Shown here one piece after another: positions 50,431 to 61,373 of a stretch of 64,000 nt of DNA (positions within the stretch are counted from its first letter, which is position 1; every line of letters starts with the position of its first letter). The DNA comes from Trichoplusia ni (Eukaryota; Arthropoda; Insecta; Lepidoptera; Noctuidae), in contig NC_039480.1 of assembly GCF_003590095.1 (NCBI RefSeq), forward strand, positions 12,315,328-12,379,327, read 5' to 3'. The translations under genes were made by a program, and so were the position numbers. The notes below the pieces were generated by a model that was not told the DNA's origin, searched no databases, and saw nothing but the letters and a program-made list of their open reading frames with translations.

Positions 50431-50727
50431 TTAAGCAGTTATTTCGTCTGTTTTATTATTTTTACCGAGCTTTTTTATAGTTTCAACTATACTGTCCGTT
50501 GTTTGTCTTTCCGATGGTCTGCAATCAAACCTTGCAAGTTGAATTGGTCCATTTGATGCTGGAACTGGCAGATGGCTAAATCCATCTACCATGGAATTTA
50601 AATTCATTTGAATTGTTTTTTTGAGTACTTTGAGTCCAAAGCATTTTAAAAGCTTTTTTTTTATCTTATCTACTTTAAGATTGTTAGACAGAAATGTTAT
50701 TATGACAGGCGTATATACAAAGTTCAA
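50431..50727 (-). other. 98-codon frame of doubtful status
   Basis: The frame runs from ATG at 50727 to TAA at 50433-50431. Its C-terminal half (SMVDGFSHLPVPASNGPI, then LARFDCRPSERQTTDS and IVETIKKLGKNNKTDE) has the mixed composition of real protein. The N-terminal half is Lys/Leu-rich and may simply be non-coding. It could be the last exon of a gene or the tail of a decayed retrocopy. I recognise no family and could not define an acceptor with certainty. Confidence 0.2.
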
Positions 50728-51507
50728 AGTTTCCTTTTAAACATTCCAGTGCAAGAGCTCGCTTTATAACTATACTTACTACGAGGCATCTTGTTTAAAT
50801 ATCCAATTAAAGAAGAATATTTTGTTTAAATAAACTGCAGAAAACTGAAAGAAAGGAAACTTTTAACTAAGCTCCCATAATGCAATTTCCCTTTGAGCAA
50901 CCAACGATCTCAGTCAATTATCTAAATCATTGAAGAAGTAATAATCTTTCATTCATTTCAATCGATTTAGTCGAGTTGGCCTCGCCGAGAGCGTTCGCTA
51001 GAATGAAAATCAAATCGTCATTCAGAATCCAATTTCATTACGTTTTAATCTGATTTTTACCGAAAAGCTCAAATCTAACAATGGCTTTATGAAAAACGTA
51101 TTGAGTTTTATACAGAGGCTCGATGTTAATTAAAACAAATCATTTGTAATCTTTAACGAGATCTTTAGAGTGTCTATTCAAGTTCCTTGTGAAACAGTTA
51201 ATTAAGAAGTTAGTTCGTATACGGAAATTTGTTGCTTAGACATAAATCTTTAATAATACGGTGAAAGTTGAGATAGTGTGTGCCACGGCAACAGTTTAAG
51301 TCTGTAATTTACATAACTTTAGGAGACAGAACAGCACTCTAGTTGCGTACTTACCACAAGTATGCATTATGACAAGCATAATTAAGACAGTAACAAAGCA
51401 AGGAACATGCCAATCTGCATAAGACACAAATATTTTGACAAAGTTGTACGTCGTATTTTGTTTTATACATTGTTTAGTTTAAATTAATCAGTATTACTCT
51501 AGTATTT

Positions 51508-51620
51508 GACTGCACGGACAGTCGAGTGGCATTATATAGGTCATCAGTCTTCACACACAGCGCGCGACGTGTCGCAGGTTTGGTCCCCGAGTTGGACAAG
51601 CGTTATGAGGGCGACACAAG
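51508..51620 (+). mobile_element. tRNA-derived SINE head, decayed
   Basis: GACTGCACGGACAGTCGAGT carries the A box region; the B box reads GGTTTGGTCCCC. CGCGCGACGTGTCGCAGG and GTTGGACAAGCGTTATGAG agree with the family of 20911 and 58712. The body beyond about 51620 is not recognisable. Confidence 0.7.
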
Positions 51621-52209
51621 TATAGAAAAAAATCCTTTGCAACGGTTTATTTATTTTTATGAAAAAAGTATAAGTCTTCAAAATACACTCCATGGTCACG
51701 CTCTCCCAAACCCAACAATCTATTCAATTATCTTTCAGTACAATCACTTTTCAAATAAATAACATTATTGCCAAACATCATACTTAAGGTAACAACAATA
51801 ACAACAACAACGTAATATTTATATAAATTAACTTGATAGCAACTTGTTAACAAGATCATTACTGGGCTATCGTAAATCACACGCCATTTTCAAAGCAAAG
51901 GAAAGCGCGATAAAGCGAGGAGGCTCCTTCAGACTAAATTGCCATACACACTTCTGTATTATACCGTTTTAAAAGATCTTGTCTGTGTGATTTGTATTAC
52001 TGCGAGATACCCCCAAAATGATGTTTTGGAAATATGCTCTTCGTACAAAACGACCTCTTATGCCATTCATCTGATATGTACTGGTAATGAAGCTTCTATA
52101 GATAGGCCATTGAAAGCTATACTGGAAATACTAAATGATAAAAGAGTTTAATCATGCGTATTTATCGAATTTGGACACAGCAATTGTGGTTTTTTTTACT
52201 AACGCCTGC
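51621..52209. other. No gene seen; small microsatellite
   Basis: Contains an AAC/CAA-rich microsatellite at about 51789-51811. The 70-codon frame at 51939-52151 has no recognisable feature. Confidence 0.4.
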
Positions 52210-52315
52210 ATTATGCAAAATAACCCTTGTATCGCGATTCGCAGTGGTCAACAAGTTGTACGTCAGAGGGCTTAGCGTGGTGACCTCAACCACTCGGCTA
52301 TGCAGTTAAAAGTTT
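52210..52315 (-). mobile_element. tRNA-derived SINE fragment
   Basis: On the minus strand it reads CTGCATAGCCGAGTGGTTGA then GGTCACCACGCTAAGCCC. This is the head of the GACTGCACGG family, with an intact A box but no good B box. Confidence 0.65.
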
Positions 52316-52979
52316 AGCTTTTAATATATTGAATGTTATATGTCCGCAAAAGTCTTATATTTTGGGCAAAAATAAGGCAGAACCGTGTAGACCGGCTTCT
52401 CGCTGCCTATGCCTCACTTTAACTATGGCAAGCCCTCTGGTTGAAACGCCAAGCCATTTGAGGTAAAAGGTAATACACGTGTTTCCCGTTCTATAAATTT
52501 CTTATAGTACAGGAAGGATTAAATTACCTATTTATTGCCTAATTACTTAAGTCATGTCTAATTGTCACCTTCGTATTTGGAGTGATAGATGACCGCAGTG
52601 CTTAGGGTGGAGCTCCTAATCTTCTCAATTCCGATCCTAAAGGGTTGACCACAATCCCAACTGGGGCAATTTAGAATAATTTATTCCGTGCGAACTTCAA
52701 TATTTTCATATTTTCGCCTATAAAGGTGGTCCGTGCCAATTTTATAGCTCATAAATTCCGATGATAACTCCTTTGTTTGTGGGTACTTTACCGGATTAAC
52801 GAGTGGCTATTGACAATTTGTATAACGAAGCTCTCAAGAAAATTGGCTGTAATTTATTATTGGATGTTGAAGATTGGCGGTAGGGTGGATTTTACCAATT
52901 TATCTAATAGAATTTATTCGTATGATTTTGCTTTATGGATTCTAAATGTCGAAACGGCGACATTAATATATATTTCTGA

Positions 52980-53218
52980 CTAGCTGTTGCCCGCGACTTC
53001 GTTATGTAAGTTATGATTTATTTATACCTGCCCGGTTTTTTTCACACTTTCCATTATATCTTAGCTCCTATTAGTCGCAGTGTGATGGTTTATAGCCTAA
53101 AGCCTTCCTCGATGAATGGTCTATTCAACACAAAAAGAATTTTTCAATTTGGACCAGTAGTTCCTGAGATTAGCGCGTTCAAACAAACAAACTCTTCAGC
53201 TTTATATATTAGTATAGA
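52980..53218 (-). mobile_element. Helitron-like element, minus orientation
   Basis: On the minus strand it starts TCTATACTAATATATAAAGC at 53218 and ends CGGGCAACAGCTAG at 52980, followed by T. It is 239 bp and of the same family as 36333 and 48093. The base before the 5' TC is C, not the usual A, so the left boundary may have mutated or be off by a few bases. The 75-codon plus-strand frame here is repeat-derived. Confidence 0.8.
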
Positions 53219-53263
53219 GTATAGATATGTTATATTTTAACAGATCTGTGCGTATTTGCTAAT

Positions 53264-53600
53264 TCTAATTCTAGGATTATCATTAGGATTAGGCATTTCC
53301 CAACAATGTTAGAGACTGCTTTCAGTGTTTGACAAGGCACGAATGAATATCTGACCTCCTAATTCCAGTTACCTAGGCAAAACGACACCAATTAGTCCGA
53401 CTGTTTGTCAGCCTTTCTACCTTCTGATCACCAGTTCCGACTGTTAAAGACGAGTAAATCAGCCGGGATCCACAATATAACTTGTCTTTCGAAAGCTCGA
53501 TGGTCACCCATCCACGGACCACCCGTATCAAGCGTAGCTTTACTTGTAATACATCAACTTGTGCAGTTGTAGTTGAGCCACAAGCTCTACAAGTGTGTTT
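53264..53600 (+). mobile_element. Decayed copy of the SINE at 20171-20532
   Basis: CTGACCTCCTAATTCCAGTT, TAGTCCGACTGTTTGTCAGC, AATCAGCCGGGATCCACAAT and ATGGTCACCCATCCACGG occur in the same order and spacing as in the better copy. There is substantial substitution and a few deletions. Confidence 0.7.
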
Positions 53601-54610
53601 GATGAAGGTTATAATGTACCTACTTTTGAAACAGAACTGCCTTTGGTAGCATTCTATTTAAAAGATAGGATTAAAGATATTTTTCATCTTGTTTTATGGA
53701 TTAATAACAAAACATTAATACCCTTATCGTGGTCGCTTACATTTGTATAGGTAAGCTAACAATTAACATTTCAGAGGTAATCCTGGAAGATGCATTGCTT
53801 ATATCAAGATGCCCTCAATTCTGCCTATTACAGATAATTCTCTATTAATTGAACGCGATCGATCTTCGGGTCGTCCAACGACAACTTAATTGATGGGTTT
53901 TTAAACGAACTTTATTTGATTTATTTTGCACTTTACAATATTTTTGGCATAGTCTAGAAATGTGAGTAAATAATGAACGAATCGAAAAGTTTTCTTCAAA
54001 GGAAATAGCTTTTATGCATTCCAAAACACAGTTTAGGTTGGCGTTGGCATACTTAATTATTGCACACGTCTGTTTTTCACTCGAAATAAATGGTTTGTTA
54101 AAAAATCTGTTACTATGAAACAAAAGTACAAATAAAAATCACTATTAATATTCTTGGACTACATTTAAGACACCAAAAAAATCGGCCGCTCACAAAATAT
54201 TAAGACAAGAGGCAAAGAGACCGCCGCTTATAATTCCTAGCATCATTCTAAAACATTATTCGAGATAATCCGCTAGCCTTCAATGTGGAAATTTAATTAA
54301 AGCGAATACCTAGCGTGTCTTGACTCCGCCGGAACTTAATATTCGCGGTGCGTCAATGAACACTTAATTATAAAGTCCATAACAGAATAATCATCTTACT
54401 GCAGTAAGGAGATTAGTGATGTCGCCCCGTCTCTTGTGAACCGTGACAAGCAACCCTTTCTAAAGAGGTTTATTTGCATTTCATAAAAACCTTCCTTGTA
54501 GCGACATTTTGACCCTTGTTCTCCAAGGAATTTTATTTTTCATTTTGATGCCTTTTAGTTTACATGCTGACAGTTTTTTTTTATAATAACTATCGTGAGA
54601 CTGATTCTAT
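53601..54610. other. No gene seen
   Basis: The minus-strand 92-codon frame at 53845-54123 has no domain that I recognise. The 54180-54540 segment is less AT-rich and lacks repeats, and might be a conserved non-coding element; this is a guess. Confidence 0.35.
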
Positions 54611-54766
54611 AAATGATGTAACGGTTTACTCACGCGTATTTATCGGGGTAGCCCGACTAGTTTCGGACCCAACCGGAGTCCTTAATCATGAGCAGACGCG
54701 GCGGGATCGCGTTCGACTAGTCGGGCTACCCCGATAAATACACGTGAGTAAACCGTTACATCATTT
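54611..54766. mobile_element. Palindromic MITE, best copy (156 bp)
   Basis: Arms 54611-54661 and 54716-54766 are 51 bases each and reverse complements with one mismatch. They begin AAATGATGTAACGGTTTACT and run to GCCCGACTAGT. A 54-base centre (TTCGGACCCAACCGGAGTCC, then AATCATGAGCAGACGCGG) is not symmetrical. There is no coding capacity. Six further partial or diverged copies lie in this window. The superfamily is unclear because flanking duplications could not be fixed. Confidence 0.85.
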
Positions 54767-54885
54767 AATAATGCTGACAGTTTGGTTATAACTTATTTTC
54801 AATTGATACTTCTTTATAATCATAAATCAATAAAAACAATAGAAAAATCTCGTTAAAAGTAGTAAAAACTAGGTAGGAAAAGAGG

Positions 54886-54935
54886 CCAGTCACCAACAGG
54901 GACCTATGAGGGCTGGTATTACATGAATATAAGTT
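54886..54935 (+). mobile_element. SINE tail
   Basis: AGAGGCCAGTCACCAACAGG, then GACCTATGAGGGCTGGTATT, resembles the 3' end of the SINE seen at 741-895, whose consensus ends roughly GGCCTGTGCCCAGCAGTGGG. Confidence 0.5.
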
Positions 54936-54941
54936 TAATTA

Positions 54942-55215
54942 ACTGGCCTCTTGGTCTAGTGCTTAGTGGCTCTGACTGCTATACCGGATTTATGGTAGGT
55001 ATGGGTACGATTCCCACCCAAGACAAATTTAATGTTTGTGTGATGAGCACGATAATTTGTTACAGATATCCGGGTGTAATTATTATCATCTATACCTAAT
55101 AGGTAAATATTTAAAAATATAAAAGTATATTTATCGTGTTATCCTTAATACAAGCCTTACTTAGTTTTAGACTAGATGGCGTTGTGGAATCTTATTGAGT
55201 AAAAAAATAAATATA
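54942..55215 (+). mobile_element. tRNA-derived SINE, Asp-like head, second copy
   Basis: TGGCCTCTTGGTCTAGTGCT holds the A box and GGGTACGATTCCC at 55003 a recognisable B box. The body follows the copy at 48904 (AATGTTTGTGTGATGAGCAC, then CAAGCCTTACTTAGTTTTAG and TAGATGGCGTTGTGGAA). A small tandem insertion near the B box distinguishes it. Confidence 0.8.
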
Positions 55216-56528
55216 TCATTACTTTTAACTGATTTAGGTATATTTGACTGACTTATTCACAAGAATTCTTAGCTTACAAAAAATATTTTGCTGTCATAAA
55301 TACCTAATCGTCAATCGAATTTGAATTATAGAATAAAAAAAATGTTTAATTGTTACCCAAAATTAAAAAAGTTGTATCTTCAAAATAATTTATTTTATAA
55401 TGAAATTCAGATGTCTTTTAAGGGTGGAGTGCAGTTTAAGCTGAGAGGAATCTTATTACAGTGCCCGTAAGGAGACATCGTCTGGCCTAACGGGACAGGA
55501 AATTTTTCATTAAACTGTCTCAGTTTTCAGTGCAGAGCGACATTTTCTGCGCTAAACAATATTATTTTTCTACGTTTCTAACTTGAGCATAATAGAGAAT
55601 TTAAAAAGAAAACGTCATGTAGGTCTAAGAAGAACGTTTTTTTTTATAAGAAAATGATTTTTATCTCTTCCGTTTGTGTAACTTCACTCATACTTACTTG
55701 TAGACAAGAATGGCAGCTCTCTTTAAATATAACGTCTCCTAAGAAAATAATTCTTGTTTCTCGAGGGTCAAAAACACTCAAATCACATGCACGAGACACC
55801 TACATTTCAAACCACAATAATAATCTGCTTTCTTCTTTTTTTTAATTTAAATGTTTGACCGTTTTCACCCACTACCAGTTTTACCTGAAAAAAAACAGTT
55901 ATGTGGACTTTTTTTTAAACAGGCGATGAGCCTATTTTAAAATTATTTGCTACACAAATCGTGCATATCGAATATAGTAATTTATCATAATGGCCTATTA
56001 TTTACAGTAAAAAATATATAGGAACTCATAAGAATGATCCAACATCTGTCGTATCTGATATACAAGACTAGGTAATCGACTGATTGTGATAGACTGACAA
56101 GAACTTAAGCTTCAACAAAGCTGTAATCCAGTTTACGAGGTTGATGTACAAACGCACTGAGGTATGCATATCAAAATGCTTGTTAATCACTTTTACAATT
56201 TGAATACCTTAAAAATCGACCATAAAGTTTGTTATTCTAGCCACAATAGTGACTGCTTTTGTTTTATTGCCAAGTCGTTCCAAATGCAAAACTCTCGATC
56301 ACAGCTCTGGGGTATTCGAACTCCGAATTGGAAAACTGGAATAGATGACAATGACAATAAACTGGGATGCAGGTACTGACATTGTTTAATCTTTAGATGG
56401 TAAACTATCGACCCAATTCGTTGCAAGTTGTAAAATAGAAACTTTTGATTCATTTTGTTATTTCTCTATTTTTGTATTTGTGCCAGTATTACCATTAACA
56501 AATGACATTCTTATAGCGCCTTTAGTGT
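55216..56528. other. No gene seen
   Basis: AT-rich, with frames at 55654-55845, 56164-56379 and 56232-56453 that overlap on both strands and show nothing recognisable. Confidence 0.4.
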
Positions 56529-56536
56529 ATTCTAAG

Positions 56537-58047
56537 CAGGGACCGGACAACCCCACTTTAGAGTTAAGCCGTTTGACAGGGTAACCCGTACACGGGGTAA
56601 CTCATATCGCAGTGTTACCTTTTGTTCGAGTTACATCCTCGAAACCCAGCGAAATGGTTAACACCTTCATTAGGGTAACCACGTGAAGGGGTTAACCCCT
56701 TCAATAACTTAACCCTTTGAAGTGGTTACCTTCACGAAAGGCTTTTATTCGTGTTACCCTGAATTACCCACTAAACTTGAGCTGCATACTTGCACCCTAG
56801 CGGGCCCTCATTGCTTTACTAAGATTTACTACAGCTGATTTTCTTCTATCGCCGACGTGTCGCGCCGCGACTCGCGCCTCTCGGACAAACTACCTACGCG
56901 CGAAACTTCATATAGGTAACTAGCTGTTGCCCGCGACTTCGTCCGCGTGGTTAGAAGATATAAGTTAGGAATTTTTGAACGAAAGCCCTCGAAGATTGAT
57001 ATTTTTCCCCGTATTTGCCGCATTTTCCATTAAATCTTCGCTCCTATTAGTTGCAGCGTAATTTTATATACCTAGCCTAAAACCACAAATCAAATTTTTT
57101 AGATGAAATTATTTATAATAATTTAAAAAAAAATGAAGTTTTTTTTCATTTTTTGCGTTTTCTGAGAAGATTTGACGGGTGAATTTTCGATTGAAAATTA
57201 GAGTGTTTTTTTATATATAAATCAAAATAAGGTGAAAAAATAAATATTTTTAATCAAATAAATTACAGCGTATTTAGGACACAAAAAAGTAAGCTTTCAC
57301 CAAATTTCGTTACAAAAATAAATTTTTGTAAAAGATAAAAAAAAATCCAATATCTTGGTTTTTTGGATGTTTCACATAAATTTTGAGGTTATGTGAAAAA
57401 AATGTAAACACAAGAGTTTTAGATCTTTTTATTACCTACAACTTTGCCATTTGACTTTTTTTGATACGAATTTTACTTTTGCCGGAAATCGAGAAAAACC
57501 GTTTTTTACTCTTCAAACGACACTCCCACCCCCTTCCCGACCTCAGATCGCCCGTAAATTATTTTTCCTTTCATTTTCATAATATTCCCCTACTTTTCTA
57601 ATGGGTTTCATCCTACTATTTTTTTTTTGGTTTTAAAAATTACCGACCCTGGTGTACAAGTATAGACACGAAAAATATATATCACAACGTTTGAAATGTG
57701 CGACAAGCAAAATTAAACTGTAGGGTCATATCCACAATGATTTTTATTCCATGTTTACAAGTCGCTCGGTAAATGCAACAATGGCGCCGCTGGGCGGTAA
57801 GATGTCACGTGCGCTCGTGGTTATACTATTTTCAAACTAATGTCTATGATAAAGAGTGCATATTACATTGTCTTAGGTTGGAGTGGGTTACCCTGTTACA
57901 GTGTTACAGGGTAGTAAAGGGTAACCTGTTCGGAACAGGGTTCCAGTAATCCGTTCGAAGGTGTAACATATGTCATAGGGTTTTTTCTTGAAGCGCTTAA
58001 AAAAACCCCTTCAAAAACCCTTTCAATGAGTATCCGGCCGGTCCCTG
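56537..58047. mobile_element. Non-autonomous hAT-like DNA transposon, complete
   Basis: The left end CAGGGACCGGAC and the right end, whose reverse complement is CAGGGACCGGCC, form a short terminal inverted repeat. ATTCTAAG stands immediately outside both ends (56529-56536 and 58048-58055), an exact 8-bp target duplication, the hallmark of the hAT superfamily. Near both ends there are many GGGTAACC-type motifs (ACAGGGTAACCC at 56576 and its inverse at 57885; GGGGTTAACCCCTT near 56688), typical of subterminal transposase-binding repeats. No transposase frame is present. A Helitron fragment is nested at 56920. Confidence 0.85.
56920..57085 (-). mobile_element. Helitron-like fragment nested in the hAT-like element
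   Basis: On the minus strand the 3' end CGAAGTCGCGGGCAACAGCT then AG, followed by T, is intact. Inward, CACGCGGACGAAG, AATAGGAGCGAAGATTTAAT and TAGGCTATAAA-like sequence follow, as in other copies. The 5' half is missing or replaced by AT-rich DNA. Since the hAT ends lie on both sides, it either inserted into the element or was present in its progenitor. Confidence 0.7.
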
Positions 58048-58231
58048 ATTCTAAGACGTGAATACCGCATGCAGCATGTAGTAGTATTATGTTATTCATT
58101 TATTTTCTATAGTTTAAAAACAAATTTCAAACACCGCATTTTTTTGTTCTAAAAATTCGATAATTTACGTTTACGATACAAAAATACTGCATTTCTAAAT
58201 TTCGTTACACATCTTCTTGCCATCGCATGTT

Positions 58232-58320
58232 TATCAACTAGTTTCGGACCCAATCGAAGTTTTTAGTCAATCAGTCCTTAGTTAACTGTTCGCGGCGACT
58301 CGTCGGGCTATCCCGTTTAC
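58232..58320 (+). mobile_element. Palindromic MITE, decayed fragment
   Basis: CAACTAGTTTCGGACCCAAT, then CGGCGACTCGTCGGGCTATC, gives the centre and inner right arm of the family with many changes; outer ends are lost. Confidence 0.6.
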
Positions 58321-58711
58321 ACATGAAACTATCACAATGGTATGAAAAGATTCATGGTCGTTTTTAGAAGACAAACAAAAACCTTTCCTTAGGCGCATTG
58401 TCTCAGAATGTAAGCAACACCATAATTAAATTGAATGCAATACAGAAACATGTATGTATACCTCAACTAAGCCCTGGACATGTACTGCGCTTAATACTCC
58501 TGAATTCAAAGCCAGACTGATTTATTTGCGGACAAATGGAGCGGTAGTGTAGAAGACGATTATGCCAGAGTGTTTGAAATATTGTGGAACAAGTACTGGG
58601 TGGCGCTTGATAACGATGAAACTAAATTTTGTTTTGTAATACCTGGCTTTGAGGCTTATTCATTTAAAGAGGTTTGGTATATAAAATGAATAATGGAAAA
58701 TAATGTTAATA
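58321..58711. other. No gene seen
   Basis: I see no named feature in this interval; frames are short. Confidence 0.4.
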
Positions 58712-58865
58712 AAACGACTCCGGCAGTAAGGAATTTATCCCTGTGTCACAAACACAAATGCTGGACCACACAAATGCTTGTCCTACGTGGGGATCGAACC
58801 CGCGACACGTCGCGCACAGTGGGTTTGGCGTGGTGACCTCAACCACTCGGCTATAGGTACAGTCA
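58712..58865 (-). mobile_element. tRNA-derived SINE with intact A and B boxes
   Basis: On the minus strand the head carries TAGCCGAGTGGTT (58853-58841) and GGGTTCGATCC (58801-58791), both exact RNA polymerase III boxes, then CACGTAGGACAAGCATTTGT and GTGTTTGTGACACAGGG. It is the best preserved copy of the family also found at 20911, 51508 and 52210. It is a SINE, not a tRNA gene: the body continues well past the tRNA-like part. Confidence 0.85.
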
Positions 58866-60644
58866 GAATTGTTTTGTTTGCCGTTTGAGCTATGTCGATA
58901 ACATCTTCTAGTTTTAATTCTTCGGCGTCTCTCATTCATAACTGTATTAATATAACTTTGAGGGGTGATGCTAGGCCTTATGAATTCTTGAGGTTATTTT
59001 TAATGGGTATCGCAACTTAATACAATCGCATAGGAAGACAGATTGTCAGAATGGGTTTTAAGGAATTGGAATACACCTTTTCTGACTCCTGTTTTTTACT
59101 TTTTCAAGACGGTTAATCTTTTCCCTGGGGAAACTCTTTCGTTGGATTCATTGTAATATGCTATTGCTTACAGGAGTTTCAATAACGGGCATGAGAGGCG
59201 GACTAGTTCCATAAAAAATACCTTAATGAGTTACTCAAATATTTTATTTATGGAGGCACCTCCACTCACTTATTAATATAGTATTTTTACTAAACATGTA
59301 AAGGAGAGTATCCCAGATAAAGATCTATAGAATGCTTTTAAGTTTCGGGACCTTTGCGGTTTTTAGCCAGTTTCGTCGAAGTTAGCCGATGTTATATTTC
59401 ACCAAGTTTTTTATTACTATGGTTGTGCATTAGTCGATCACACAAACGGTTTTTCGATGCGGGCATCGAATTCGTGACACCAACCTCCCATCTGACCCTA
59501 ACCACTCAGCTAATATAATGTTTGTGATGAAAGAGGTAAAATGTGATTATATACGATTAGAGGATCGCAATTCAATTAAACTCACTCCACCTCTGAAGAA
59601 CGAATTTAATTAACCTCCATGTTATTATTCGTTCTTGCAACGACGGCGGTAGATCGCAAATCCTGAGTTTTAATTATATAAAAGTTTGCTGGAAACAGAT
59701 TTGTTTGAAACTGTAGAATTTATTGTGCAGCCGATGCAATAACTTTGAAGTAATTTTGCCTGAATAGCTACTGTGTTGTAAACTTGTAAGGACTATAAAA
59801 TTTACGAATCAGGATTTTGACTTTGCATTAAAAGTTAAAAAAAATATTCATAATCTATCGGACAATGAGTAAATATTTGTTTGTGTTTTTCTTTTTCCTT
59901 GTAACATGTTTTTTACATCCATAAAAAAACATTTCGATAAGCCCTTAACAGCTAGTAAGAATATGTCTGACTCTCCACCAAAGCTAAAACAACCAGCATC
60001 GTTACTGTCGCCCGTCTGCCACCAGATAGATAACTTATCTGTGATAACTAGATATCATACAGTTGGAATTTTGACAATAAATTAAAGTTAAGATCAAGGT
60101 TAAGCAACTTTTCGGTAATAAATTTAAAGATGCGTAGCCATTTTTTTTGGCAAATTTGTCTTATTTGTATAGTACCCTCAGTGACGCGAGGTAGACTCAG
60201 ACTTAACGGCTTTTTTTTTCAAAATTTCAGCCTATCCCCATGTCAGAGGCGTATGCACAGAATGCTGATTGGTACTTTTGCATTGCAAATACGTAGGAAC
60301 AACGCTATCCAGTCGCCTACACGACACACCGGGTTTAGCACTCACAGATTATGGAGGGATAAACATGGAGTCTAAACAAGCCGGGCCCGGTGCCGCGAAG
60401 TGGTTTAAAAGTTGCTACGTTTGATGCCGAGAATATTAGTTTTTTTAATTGAACAATGAATGAAAAGTTGCTTTTACTAAAGGTTTCCTACAATATTTTT
60501 TATATTTCATTCATGAACAAGCAGCGATCTGTTGCATTTCTATAATAAATATACATACTCGTAAATAGAATGGCCAGAAAGATTGAGATATCTGTAAAAA
60601 GTATTAAACCTTGGTCTACAATACGCAATTATAAAGATGTTTGA
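58866..60644. other. No gene accepted; one SINE fragment
   Basis: At 59430-59515 a SINE head in minus orientation is visible (GATGCGGGCATCGAATTCGT and CCTAACCACTCAGCTAATAT). At 60211-60229 a pyrimidine tract with TTTCAAAATTTCAG precedes a GC-richer segment to 60412 that is open for 48 codons in one frame to a stop at 60373-60375. It could be a terminal exon, but no relative is known to me and no partner exon was found. Confidence 0.35.
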
Positions 60645-61010
60645 TATAATAGGGTTCCGTTCCCCGAAATGAAAACACAAAAAAACGGATCTCCTTTTCC
60701 ATCACATGGTTGCCCACCCGTCAAGTCTGTCTGTTGAGACATCAAGGAACAGCTAAAATCAAATACTGATGTTCACTGTCCCTTAAAGCTGTAAAAAGTC
60801 AGACCTTTAAGCCAACGCCATCAAAAGAAAGAAGTCTTGCCATAAATATTCTCAAACTTTTGACACTCACAATGGAATCATACCAATATCAACCTCCAAT
60901 GTTCTTTACTTCCCGTGACCTCAGAGTCCAGATTATTGACGAAACAACATTGTCACATACATAAAGGTAACGATGAAAGATACAATTTATACGGAACCCT
61001 AAACGCCGCT
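60645..61010 (-). repeat. Diverged lepidopteran repeat (ends with GGGTTCCGT and ACGGAACCC)
   Basis: The left end TAGGGTTCCGTTCCCCGAAA and the right end TTATACGGAACCCTAAACGC are opposite-facing versions of the motif that marks the GAACCC repeat family, as in 39516-39806. The interior does not match that copy well. It may be two fragments or a different subfamily. Confidence 0.5.
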
Positions 61011-61373
61011 TTTTTCTCAGACAGCAACTGAACAGTATTGACTGTTAAAAATTCATCTACACTTAATATTTTTTTCAAGCACTAGCTGTTGTTGTTAAAT
61101 GTAATGCCATACAAACGAGTTGAAGGAAAAAATGGGATATGAAAAATAGATGTCGTCCGCCTACCTAATATTATGCACTTGTATTTTATATAGGCATATT
61201 AGATATTTTAATAGAAGCGGCCTCTACTTGAAAAGCAAAGCGAATCAGGCGCGCCGTTGCGGGCAGCGAACGCTACAATAAAATTAAACTATTAATGGAA
61301 TAATGGCTTAACTTCAGACTGGCTCAACTACTTTGTAAGATCTTAGGCTTTTTATTAAAGGTGTGTTTAATAT

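Noticed and set aside
51789..51811. CAA/AAC-rich tract considered as the start of a repeat array or CRISPR-like repeats
   Set aside because: It is a short imperfect microsatellite; no spacer-repeat pattern exists anywhere in the window.
58791..58853. tRNA gene on the minus strand
   Set aside because: Boxes are perfect, but the 3' part does not form a tRNA acceptor stem and runs on into SINE sequence.
60211..60412. Possible terminal exon after a pyrimidine-rich acceptor
   Set aside because: One frame is open for 48 codons, but no upstream exon, relative or polyadenylation support was found.
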